Part shown: positions 1 through 5,603 of the stretch, piece after piece | Layout: the number at the start of each line of letters is the position of its first letter | Position numbering within the stretch: the first letter of the stretch is position 1 | Source: Aquificota bacterium | GTDB lineage: Bacteria; Thermosulfidibacterota; Thermosulfidibacteria; Thermosulfidibacterales; Thermosulfidibacteraceae | Assembly: GCA_015494645.1 (NCBI GenBank) | Contig: WGAU01000093.1 | Coordinates: 1 to 5,603, forward strand | DNA: 5,603 nt | Reading direction: 5' to 3' | Notes under the pieces: generated by a model | Told to the model about the DNA's origin: nothing | The model's input: the letters and a program-made list of their open reading frames with translations, nothing else | The model's database searches: none | Position numbers and translations under genes: made by a program

Positions 1-619
1 CCCCCAGCTTTAGAATCTGCACCTTTTCTTGAGGCAAGCAAGCGTTTTCCACCACCGCCACAGGGGTATCGGCAGGTCTGTACCTCAGAATGGTATTGGC
101 TGCTTTGGATAAATGAAAGGGTCTCTTGGAACTTCCCGGATTTACAATTGCTATACTCACATCTGAAGAAGCCACCCGATCCAAAAAAAGTACAATCTTT
201 TCCCAAGGAAGAAGCAGATCAGACAGAGAAACGAGGGCAAAATCCCCTCCAAGAGGCACACCTACCTTTGACGCAGCAAAGCTCAAGGCGGGAAGTCCCG
301 GAATTATCTCCACGTCCAGATCTTCTGGTGCAAGTTCAATGGCTATTGAAGCCATGCCGAAAATCCCTGGATCGCCACTGGACACAAGAGAAACGGTATA
401 GCCACGAGAGGCAAGATCAACGGCGCACTCACATCTTTCCCTTTCTTCACCCATGCCGTAGGAAAGGATCTCAGCATCTATCAAAAAGCCTATAGACTCC
501 ACGTACCTTCTGTAACCCACAACATAGCGGGAAGCCTTAAGGGCCTCTAAAGCCCTATAAGTTAAATGTTCCTTGACCCCCGGACCTATGCCTACAACAA
601 ACAGCCTCCCCTTTCCCAT
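1..619 (-). CDS. cbiH: Precorrin-3B (cobalt-precorrin-3) C17-methyltransferase, 3' end cut by window edge
   Basis: Transfers a methyl group from S-adenosylmethionine to C17 of the precorrin-3-level intermediate and drives ring contraction in cytoplasmic cobalamin synthesis (CbiH/CobJ family). The 206 codons visible here, with no stop before the edge, hold the family landmarks in order: the SAM-loop GIGPG at residues 10-14, VVGYRRYV at 33-40, SSGDPGIFGM at 80-89, IPGLPALSFAAS at 106-117, GGDFALVSLSDLLLPWE at 124-140 and NPGSSKR at 160-166. The usual family form is GHDF, so GGDF is a small deviation. Full-length members are about 240-260 residues, so perhaps 35-55 residues lie outside. The start is ATG at 619-617, sharing one base with the TGA of cbiFG (TGATG), with GGAGG four bases upstream. 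That arrangement implies translational coupling. Motif assignments come from family knowledge; which cobalt state the enzyme uses is inferred from the neighbouring CbiG. Confidence 0.95.
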   Translation of the reverse strand, partial: MGKGRLFVVGIGPGVKEHLTYRALEALKASRYVVGYRRYVESIGFLIDAEILSYGMGEERERCECAVDLASRGYTVSLVSSGDPGIFGMASIAIELAPEDLDVEIIPGLPALSFAASKVGVPLGGDFALVSLSDLLLPWEKIVLFLDRVASSDVSIAIVNPGSSKRPFHLSKAANTILRYRPADTPVAVVENACLPQEKVQILKLG

Positions 620-2193
620 CAATCCTCCATTCGCCAGCACGCCAAGGCGAAGGTTACATCCCCTATAATATGCTTCTCCACAACCAGTCTGCCTTCTGGA
701 AGCACAGCCAAAGCACAAGGCTCCGCTGCCCCGGGTACACCGAGCTTGTCCTTCGCTCTTGAAAGGGAAGGACCGGGAAAAGCCTTCAACACATCCTCCG
801 GTACCGCCACCACAGCTACGTCTTTATCAAGGAAATATAGACACTCTTCAGCCTTCTCTCCCTTGAACTGGGGAACCGCCACCACCGCAAGACTTCCTTC
901 AGGCACCATGGCAAAAGCCCTCCTTACCGCTTTTTCAATAGACGCACAGGAAGCATTTCTCCTCCAGCCAAGGCCCAAACTGTATATAGGCTCCCTTTTC
1001 AAAGATAGGCTGTTGAACAGCTTGGTATTGCCCATAAGAAGCCTCAAACCCCTCTCCTCCATAAGCTCTTCTAAAGAGGGAACTCCCAGAACCTCTGTGC
1101 CTGTGGTTATCACAGGTACCGCACCCAAAACAGAAGCAAGCCTCTTGGCCAGTCTGTTCCCTCCGTGATGCCCGCCGGTAAGAACAACCACAAAGCTCCC
1201 CGCCACATCCACGCAGAGAACTGGTGGATCGGAAAACTTGTCCTTCAAATGCCTCGCGGCCAGCCTCGCAGCCACACCCACCGGACCCAAAACTACCAAA
1301 GGATAGCCTTCTTCCCACGCCTCATCAAAGCTCTTTCTGACCCCACCACTGTCAGAAACTTTAGCGTTGGGGCATCTGCTCTGAATCAAAGATAGTACAG
1401 GGGTACTGGAAACGGGTATCAAGTTGAATGTATCTTCAAGCAGATCTTCACCTTCCTCAGGTTCACCCCCATACAGGTAAGATCTTCTTCCTTCAAGATA
1501 CCTTCCCGGAAGTACATAAACTATGCTGCTCCCCTTAATATCCTGTATATCTCCAAGATCTCCTACTGTTGTTTCAAGGATCTTTTCCTCTTTCCAGCTT
1601 GCCTTGTAGACCACGCACACAGGAACATTAGGAGGCACTCCAGCCCTCAAAAGTCTTTCCCTTATCTCCATCAACCTGTGGGCGCTGAGAAAGAGGGCTA
1701 CGGTAGCTCCCGTAGCAGCGAACCTCTCCAAAGACTCCTGAGGGCGAACCGGGGTTTTCCCCGAAAGTCTGGTTATAACAACGCTTTGAGGTCCTTCAGG
1801 AACAGTAAGCTCCTCCTTTAAGGAAGCTGCTCCAGCAAAAAGGGAAGAAACCCCCGGTACCACCTCTATCTGCACTCCTCTAACCTCAAGCTCCTCTTTA
1901 AGCTCTTTAAGGGATCCGTATACAGATGGATCTCCAGAGGAAAGCCTCACCACGAGCTCTCCCGATTTAGCTCTTTCAGCCATAAGATCCGCCATCTCTT
2001 GAAGCTTCATGCCGTGGCTGTTTATTTTCAGACATGCCTTTTTGCACAGCTTCAAAAGTTCAGGGTTAACCAAGGAGCCTGCGTAAACCACCACATCTGC
2101 ATCGGACAACAGCTTGGCTCCCTTAACAGTGATCAATTCAGGGTCTCCAGGTCCCGCACCCACTATATAGACTTTTGGCACACCAGCACCCAT
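619..2193 (-). CDS. cbiFG: Fusion of precorrin-4 C11-methyltransferase (CbiF/CobM) and cobalt-precorrin-5A hydrolase (CbiG)
   Basis: A 524-residue two-domain cytoplasmic enzyme for consecutive steps of anaerobic cobalamin synthesis. Residues about 6-245 are CbiF, which methylates C11 of the precorrin-4-level intermediate using SAM. Motifs are GAGPGDPELITVKGAKLL (11-28), YAGSLVNPELL (37-47), RLSSGDPSVYGS (83-94), VVPGVSSLFAGAA (111-123) and a TR...GKT segment (141-147). Residues about 250-524 are CbiG, which opens the ring-A lactone and releases acetaldehyde. The CbiG_N-like core has GPVGVAARLAARHLKDK (303-319), DPP (322-324), LTGGHHGGNRLAKRLA (338-353) and AVPVITT (358-364). The C-terminal CbiG domain begins near LGLGWRRN (406-413) and contains GVPGAAEPCAL (485-495). 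The CbiG part is about 275 residues, whereas free CbiG is usually 320-350, and the stretch between the two CbiG domains is only about 40 residues. The ATG start overlaps the end of cbiET by 31 bases; family members begin just before the KVYIVGAGPG strand, so little is lost or gained by this choice. Confidence 0.95.
   Translation of the reverse strand: MGAGVPKVYIVGAGPGDPELITVKGAKLLSDADVVVYAGSLVNPELLKLCKKACLKINSHGMKLQEMADLMAERAKSGELVVRLSSGDPSVYGSLKELKEELEVRGVQIEVVPGVSSLFAGAASLKEELTVPEGPQSVVITRLSGKTPVRPQESLERFAATGATVALFLSAHRLMEIRERLLRAGVPPNVPVCVVYKASWKEEKILETTVGDLGDIQDIKGSSIVYVLPGRYLEGRRSYLYGGEPEEGEDLLEDTFNLIPVSSTPVLSLIQSRCPNAKVSDSGGVRKSFDEAWEEGYPLVVLGPVGVAARLAARHLKDKFSDPPVLCVDVAGSFVVVLTGGHHGGNRLAKRLASVLGAVPVITTGTEVLGVPSLEELMEERGLRLLMGNTKLFNSLSLKREPIYSLGLGWRRNASCASIEKAVRRAFAMVPEGSLAVVAVPQFKGEKAEECLYFLDKDVAVVAVPEDVLKAFPGPSLSRAKDKLGVPGAAEPCALAVLPEGRLVVEKHIIGDVTFALACWRMED
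624..628 (-). promoter_or_regulatory. Ribosome binding site for cbiH
   Basis: GGAGG on the minus strand, four bases before the ATG at 619. It lies inside the last codons of cbiFG. Together with the TGATG stop/start overlap it supports this start and coupled translation. Confidence 0.7.
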
Positions 2194-3308
2194 ACAGGCC
2201 TTTTCACCTCCGGAAGTCCCTCGGAGTAATCAGCAAAGCTCAGCCGGAAAAGTTTAGCGCCGAACTTTTCCGAAACCTCAAGGGCTTCCTTAATTCCCTG
2301 TTTGGTAACGAAGGTAGCTGCCACCACACCAAAAGGCTTCAACCTCTTAAGGCTGACCTCAAACAGATCTTTAAAGCCTTTTCTCCCAACTCCGATAAAC
2401 ACTCCATTAGGAGGGGGAAGCTCAGAAACCACATCCTCTGCCCTTTCAGCCACGATCTTTACGTTCCATCTACCAAACTTCCTCCTGTTATCCTTAATCA
2501 GGGAAAGGGCCCCCTTATCCTTTTCCACAGCAAAAACAAGCTCGTAATTCAAAGAAAAGGTAATGGACACAGCACCGCATCCTGCACCAAGATCCCAGAA
2601 AATCCCTCCACCAGGAAAGAAAGTCCTTAAAAAGCCTCTCACAAAAGACTTGGTCAAAAGCCCCCTTCTGCTAAGATACCTTTCATCATTAAAAACATCT
2701 GTGACCTCATGCCTCCTCTTCTCTACAACCACACAGTTGGGATAGCCAAAGTCAATCTTAGATGCATCCTCAAGGCTTAATCTACTAACTTTTTCACCGG
2801 AAAGTCCCAATCTCTCAAAGATCCAAAAAGCTTCAACCTCCACCTCTGCCTCTAAAAGAAAAGAAGCTATAGCCCGAGGAGTATTTGATTTATCCGTGAA
2901 AACAAAAAGGTAATCTCCCGCATCCGAAAGAGGCTTTAAGATGCTCTCCATAGGCCTTGCATGGAGGCTACAGAAGGAAGCGTTCTGCCAGCTTCTTCCC
3001 ATCTTAGCAAAAGCAAGCTGCATGTAGCTAACCTGCGGTACCACCACCGCATGAGGAAAAGCCTTTTTCAACTTTTCTCCGTAGCCAAAAAACAGGGGAT
3101 CACCGGAGAGCACCACAGCAACCGTGTGTTTTTCCAAAAGTTCTTTTAACACCCCCTCTACTCTTTCAAGAGGAAGGGATAGATCCACCACATTAAAGCC
3201 CTTGGATCTCAGGCGTTCAGCCACCGAAGGGAAAGCGGCAATTACATCCACATCCTCAGGAATATCCACCCGATTACCAACACTGCCCAATATGTAAAGC
3301 TCAGCCAG
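2163..3308 (-). CDS. cbiET: Precorrin-6B C5,15-methyltransferase (decarboxylating), CbiE-CbiT fusion
   Basis: Bifunctional SAM-dependent enzyme (CobL type): the N-terminal CbiE domain and the C-terminal CbiT domain together methylate C5 and C15 and decarboxylate the C12 acetate in corrin synthesis. Numbering from a proposed CTG start (381 residues), CbiE spans about 1-200, with LSGDPLFFGYGEKL (67-80), VSYMQLAFAKMGRSW (93-107) and SLHARP (114-119). CbiT spans about 208-381, with a TK motif (219-220), the SAM-binding WDLGAGCGAVSI (238-249), AVEKD (260-264), DN (273-274) and NGVFIGVGRKG (301-311). The usual GxGPG SAM loop at the CbiE N-terminus is replaced by GSVGN. The first in-frame ATG/GTG/TTG codon is TTG at 3290, which would remove the first beta strand (LYIL) and has no Shine-Dalgarno at a proper distance. 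CTG at 3308 restores that strand and has AGGAGG seven bases upstream. An in-frame TGA at 3314-3312 rules out anything further upstream. Product identity is secure; the start is inferred. Confidence 0.92.
   Translation of the reverse strand: MAELYILGSVGNRVDIPEDVDVIAAFPSVAERLRSKGFNVVDLSLPLERVEGVLKELLEKHTVAVVLSGDPLFFGYGEKLKKAFPHAVVVPQVSYMQLAFAKMGRSWQNASFCSLHARPMESILKPLSDAGDYLFVFTDKSNTPRAIASFLLEAEVEVEAFWIFERLGLSGEKVSRLSLEDASKIDFGYPNCVVVEKRRHEVTDVFNDERYLSRRGLLTKSFVRGFLRTFFPGGGIFWDLGAGCGAVSITFSLNYELVFAVEKDKGALSLIKDNRRKFGRWNVKIVAERAEDVVSELPPPNGVFIGVGRKGFKDLFEVSLKRLKPFGVVAATFVTKQGIKEALEVSEKFGAKLFRLSFADYSEGLPEVKRPVWVLVCQKSI
2199..2211 (-). promoter_or_regulatory. Candidate ribosome binding region for cbiFG
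   Basis: Two purine blocks precede the ATG at 2193: a strong GGAGGTG (2211-2205) that is rather far away (11 bases), and AAGG (2202-2199) at the normal distance of five bases. No other usable in-frame start lies between them and the ATG, so the ATG at 2193 is kept. Both lie within the 3' end of cbiET. Confidence 0.45.
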
Positions 3309-3753
3309 CCTTCACCCTCCTGGCGGTGGGCACTTGATTTTTGAGGCGGCCCTCGGTGAAAACGGCTGATCCCAAGGGGATCCTCTTATACCTCACAATC
3401 ACCTGTCCCTTTTCCACTCCCCATCTGTTGGAAAGATCCCTGCCCCTTATGAACTCTTCCCTTTCACTCTCCGTCAGCTCCACCACATTTTTAGTGGCAT
3501 ACCGACCAAAAAGTTGGATGGCACAAGTTGAAAGCCTAAATCCACCTTTGGAAAAGACCTGAGCAAAGCGGAAACCCGCCCGTGAAGCAAAAGGAAAATC
3601 CACATCCAAAGTCTCAGGTGAAGCCATCCAGAATTCCCCCTTTTTCCTCTCATAAATGGCGTACCCTTTAAAAACCGAAGGATCTATCCCAAAGCGCTCC
3701 TCAATCTTTCTCAACAGCTCCTGTACAGCGGCATTTTTCGCTTTATGCGACAC
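3301..3753 (-). CDS. Stand-alone RsmF/NOP2 C-terminal PUA-like RNA-binding domain protein (tentative)
   Basis: A 150-residue soluble protein with no signal peptide or membrane segment. It has no methyltransferase core, but its sequence resembles the C-terminal tail of RsmF/NOL1-NOP2-Sun rRNA m5C methyltransferases (Methyltranf_PUA-like). Visible hallmarks are an aromatic/basic strand GYAIYERKKGEFWMAS (30-45), an SRAGFRFAQVF segment (57-67), VVELTESEREEFIRGRDL (90-107, matching the acidic helix and 'G-x-x-L' of that domain), and GQVIVRYKRIPLGSAVFTEG (116-135) followed by RLKNQVPTARR (136-146), matching the family's 'lGxg...g.lKNxxP' ending. The predicted role is RNA binding, perhaps rRNA; the partner is unknown. 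The start is uncertain: GTG at 3753 (43-base overlap with xseA, weak GGGGG seven bases upstream) or TTG at 3714, overlapping the xseA stop as TTGA. It sits between xseA and the cobalamin genes, and nothing in it suggests a corrinoid role. The domain match is by eye only. Confidence 0.6.
   Translation of the reverse strand: MSHKAKNAAVQELLRKIEERFGIDPSVFKGYAIYERKKGEFWMASPETLDVDFPFASRAGFRFAQVFSKGGFRLSTCAIQLFGRYATKNVVELTESEREEFIRGRDLSNRWGVEKGQVIVRYKRIPLGSAVFTEGRLKNQVPTARRVKAG
3316..3321 (-). promoter_or_regulatory. Ribosome binding site that points to a CTG start for cbiET
   Basis: A perfect AGGAGG on the minus strand, seven bases before CTG at 3308-3306 and 25 bases before TTG at 3290. It is also two arginine codons (AGG AGG) near the end of the upstream 150-residue gene, so it could be coincidental. 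Its spacing favours CTG over TTG. Confidence 0.6.
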
Positions 3754-5057
3754 TCTAATGCCCCCGATGCAAGCTCAACAAAGATAAGATCGTTCACATC
3801 CACCAAGTTGGCATCTTTTAAAACCCTTCCCTGGTGATAGCATATGGCATAACCCCTTGAAAGAACCGATCTGGGAGAAAGGGTATCAAGCTTGGACCCT
3901 AAAAAATCAAGACGCTTTCTCCTCTCTTCCAGATCTCCCCTGCCTAAAGCAACAAGTCTGTCTTTCAAAGAGATCAACCTCTGCCTTTTCACCTGAAGCT
4001 CAAAGACCGGGTTCTTCGCCGAAAGCACCCTATGTAACATTCCCACTCTTTTCCTATACCCCTCAATCAAGTTGGAAACAGCCACATGCATCCTGTAAGC
4101 AAGCTCGTCCAGTCTTTGCAGCCCCTCCCTAACAACCCTCCTCGGATCCCTCAGCTCAAGTCTTTTCTTCAATATGGTCAGATCCTTCTTGCTGTGGCTC
4201 AGCTTGTTGAGGATAAATTTCATAAAAACTCCCTTTGCATCCTCCACTCTCTTCCTCAACTTCCTCTCGTTTTCCACCAGAAAGCCCGCCGCGTGAGAAG
4301 GAGTGGCACACCTCTTATCCGCCACAAAATCAGAAATGGTCCAGTCTCTCTCGTGTCCCACTGCAGATATAACAGGGATGGAAGAGTTGAATATCTCCCT
4401 TGCCAATGCCTCCTCGTTGAAAGCCCAAAGATCTTCTATTGATCCACCTCCCCTGGCAACTATTATGAGATCTACCAGAGGATTTTGGTTAAAGAAGCGT
4501 ATTCCCTCCACAAGCTCCTTGGCTGCTCCTTTGCCCTGTACATGGGAAGGATAAATAATGATATGGAAGTTGTAGCCGCTCTCCCTTATGATCTTTATGA
4601 TGTCCCTTATGGCCGCTCCCTCAGGCGAGGTAACGATCCCAATTCTTTTGGGAAGTAACGGAATAGGACGTTTATACTTCTCATCAAAAAGCCCTTCTTT
4701 CTCAAGGAGTTTCTTAAGTCTTTCAAACTCCCTATAGAGGGCACCCACCCCCACCCTCTCCATGTACTCCACCACGATCCTGTACTCTCCCCTCTGCCTG
4801 TAAACCTCTATGGGACCAGAGCATATCACCTCGTTACCAGTGGCCAGTACACTTACAAACCACCTTGCCCTGCCTTTGTACAAGACTGCCCTTATCTGGG
4901 CCTTCTCGTCCTTCAGGGTGAAGTAGTAATGCCCCCTCTGGGAACGATCCAGACTGGAAATCTCTCCCCTGATGGAAACCCAGTTGAAGGCGTCTTCAAT
5001 AAGATCCTTTATAAGATCGGTTACCTCGCTAACTGTGTAGGTTTTCTCTTCTAACAT
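3711..5057 (-). CDS. xseA: Exodeoxyribonuclease VII large subunit
   Basis: Catalytic large subunit of exonuclease VII, which degrades single-stranded DNA from both ends into oligonucleotides together with several copies of the small subunit XseB. At 448 residues it is normal length. An N-terminal OB-fold (about 5-102) carries VSEVTDLIKDLIED, VSIRGEISS (27-35) and GHYYFTLKDE (42-51). The nuclease core (about 125-320) carries PKRIGIVTSPEGAAIRDI (136-153), ARGGGSIEDLWAFNEE (201-216) and SAVGHERDW (231-239) followed by DFVADKRCATPSHAA (243-257), where the family usually has GHETD and RAPTP. A long charged helical region follows (about 260-390), as expected for the XseB-binding coiled coil. It ends with LSPRSVLSRGYAI (393-405) and a short beta C-terminus. 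The ATG at 5057 has GGAG four bases upstream and overlaps folD by 29 bases. No xseB lies directly downstream; the next gene is an unrelated RNA-binding-like protein. Confidence 0.97.
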   Translation of the reverse strand: MLEEKTYTVSEVTDLIKDLIEDAFNWVSIRGEISSLDRSQRGHYYFTLKDEKAQIRAVLYKGRARWFVSVLATGNEVICSGPIEVYRQRGEYRIVVEYMERVGVGALYREFERLKKLLEKEGLFDEKYKRPIPLLPKRIGIVTSPEGAAIRDIIKIIRESGYNFHIIIYPSHVQGKGAAKELVEGIRFFNQNPLVDLIIVARGGGSIEDLWAFNEEALAREIFNSSIPVISAVGHERDWTISDFVADKRCATPSHAAGFLVENERKLRKRVEDAKGVFMKFILNKLSHSKKDLTILKKRLELRDPRRVVREGLQRLDELAYRMHVAVSNLIEGYRKRVGMLHRVLSAKNPVFELQVKRQRLISLKDRLVALGRGDLEERRKRLDFLGSKLDTLSPRSVLSRGYAICYHQGRVLKDANLVDVNDLIFVELASGALECRIKRKMPLYRSC

Positions 5058-5603
5058 AACACTCCAAGGTATTTTCCATGAGCATGGCTACAGTCATGGG
5101 TCCCACCCCACCGGGAACCGGAGTAACTGCAGCGGCATAACCAATCATAGACTCAAAGTCCACATCCCCAACTATCCTGCCGTTCAGACGGGTTATACCC
5201 ACATCTATAAGCACACAGCCCTCCCGCACCATGTCCCTCTTTATGAGATGTGGCACCCCTGTAGCAGAAATCACAATATCCGCTTCTCTGGTAAAATCAG
5301 CCACACATTTAGTTTTTATATGGCATATTGAAACAGTAGCCATACGGTTGACCAGCATAACAGCCATGGGCTTTCCCACTATATTGCTTGCCCCTACCAT
5401 GACCACATTCTTCCCCTCAACCTCTATACTGTACCTATCCAGCATATACATCACGCCCTTGGGTGTGCAGGGCTTTATCCCCCTCTCATCTCCTATGGAC
5501 ACAAGTCCCACATTGTAAGGGTGAAAGCCATCCACATCCTTAGAGGGGTCTATGGCGTAAAGAAGGTCAAGGGTCTTATCTTTGATGCCATCAGGCAAGG
5601 GAA
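5029..5603 (-). CDS. folD: Bifunctional methylenetetrahydrofolate dehydrogenase/methenyltetrahydrofolate cyclohydrolase, 5' end cut by window edge
   Basis: Interconverts 5,10-methylene-, 5,10-methenyl- and 10-formyl-tetrahydrofolate in the cytoplasm, usually with NADP. About 190 C-terminal residues are visible, starting inside the conserved PLPDGI substrate-site motif. Full-length FolD is about 285 residues, so roughly the first 95, including the catalytic lysine region, lie beyond the window. Counting from the leucine of LPDGI: DPSKDVDGFHPYNVG (17-31), KPCTPKGVMYML (42-53), the dinucleotide-binding VVMVGASNIVGKPMA (65-79), ADIVISATG (106-114), VLIDVGITR (129-137), VVGD-like IVGDVDF (142-148) and TPVPGGVGPMTVAML (159-173), all strongly conserved. 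The TTG at the left of LPDGI should not be taken as a start, because the frame stays open to the edge. It ends at TAG, 29 bases inside xseA. A folD-xseA pairing is common in bacteria. Confidence 0.97.
   Translation of the reverse strand, partial: PLPDGIKDKTLDLLYAIDPSKDVDGFHPYNVGLVSIGDERGIKPCTPKGVMYMLDRYSIEVEGKNVVMVGASNIVGKPMAVMLVNRMATVSICHIKTKCVADFTREADIVISATGVPHLIKRDMVREGCVLIDVGITRLNGRIVGDVDFESMIGYAAAVTPVPGGVGPMTVAMLMENTLECYVRRENLHS
5062..5065 (-). promoter_or_regulatory. Ribosome binding site for xseA
   Basis: GGAG on the minus strand, four bases before the ATG at 5057, located inside the 3' end of folD. It supports the chosen xseA start and its 29-base overlap with folD. Confidence 0.6.

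Noticed and set aside
126..495. Plus-strand open frames opposite cbiH
   Set aside because: The minus strand here is an unambiguous CbiH/CobJ coding frame. The plus-strand products show no recognisable domain and are compositionally odd.
566..1168. A 200-codon plus-strand open frame opposite cbiFG
   Set aside because: It is antisense to a strongly conserved cbiFG frame, is rich in serine/threonine/proline low-complexity, and shows no family motif or ribosome binding site. It is a shadow frame.
935..1318. Minus-strand 127-codon open frame rich in glycine, cysteine and arginine
   Set aside because: It lies in an alternative frame entirely inside cbiFG. The CbiG motifs in the other frame are continuous across it, so it is a frame shadow and not a Cys-rich metal-binding protein.
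3301..3320. A frameshift joining the 150-residue gene and cbiET
   Set aside because: The upstream protein ends naturally after its KN-P motif and cbiET has its own Shine-Dalgarno, so two separate genes with an unusual start codon explain the region without a frame error.
3301..3753. The 150-residue gene as xseB
   Set aside because: Its position suggests it, but XseB is a short helical protein with a conserved E-x-L pattern, while this one is twice as long, beta-rich and ends in an RLKNQVP motif typical of an RNA-binding tail.
1..5603. Cobalamin riboswitch, terminators, tRNA or repeats within the window
   Set aside because: Every base is inside a conserved coding frame or a few bases from one. 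I saw no hairpin-T-run terminator, no long repeat, and no room for a leader RNA; a riboswitch, if any, would lie upstream beyond the right edge.

Overview
This window is one continuous minus-strand gene cluster from a bacterial genome. It has no intergenic space, RNA genes, mobile elements or CRISPR. All six genes are read right to left and each overlaps the next by 1 to 43 bases, so a single polycistronic transcript is very likely. No gene-free stretch is longer than a few bases, and I see no terminator or promoter inside the window.

Order of transcription (from the high-coordinate end): folD (5' end cut by the window edge), for one-carbon/tetrahydrofolate metabolism; xseA, the large subunit of exonuclease VII; a 150-residue protein resembling the stand-alone C-terminal RNA-binding (PUA-like) domain of RsmF/NOP2-type rRNA methyltransferases; cbiET, a precorrin-6B C5,15-methyltransferase/decarboxylase fusion; cbiFG, a fusion of the precorrin-4 C11-methyltransferase and the cobalt-precorrin-5A hydrolase; and cbiH, the precorrin-3B C17-methyltransferase (3' end cut by the window edge). 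The last three genes cover the middle of corrin-ring synthesis: C17 methylation with ring contraction (CbiH), C11 methylation (CbiF), lactone opening (CbiG), then C5/C15 methylation and decarboxylation (CbiE/CbiT). The presence of CbiG points to the anaerobic, early-cobalt-insertion route. Three of the encoded domains (CbiH, CbiF, CbiE) are paralogous tetrapyrrole methylases, each with a recognisable SGDP motif.

The organism looks like an anaerobic, probably thermophilic bacterium of moderate GC. The coding strand is purine-rich, arginine is often AGA/AGG, ATA is used freely for isoleucine, and genes are compact and overlapping. Deep-branching thermophiles (Aquificota-, Thermodesulfobacteriota- or Thermosulfidibacter-like) are plausible, but I cannot assign a taxon from this sequence alone.

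The best points for a second look are a probable non-canonical CTG start for cbiET, the orphan RsmF-tail-like gene just behind xseA where xseB often sits, and the compact CbiF-CbiG fusion. I did not find a convincing new biological system; this is mainly a well-formed metabolic operon.
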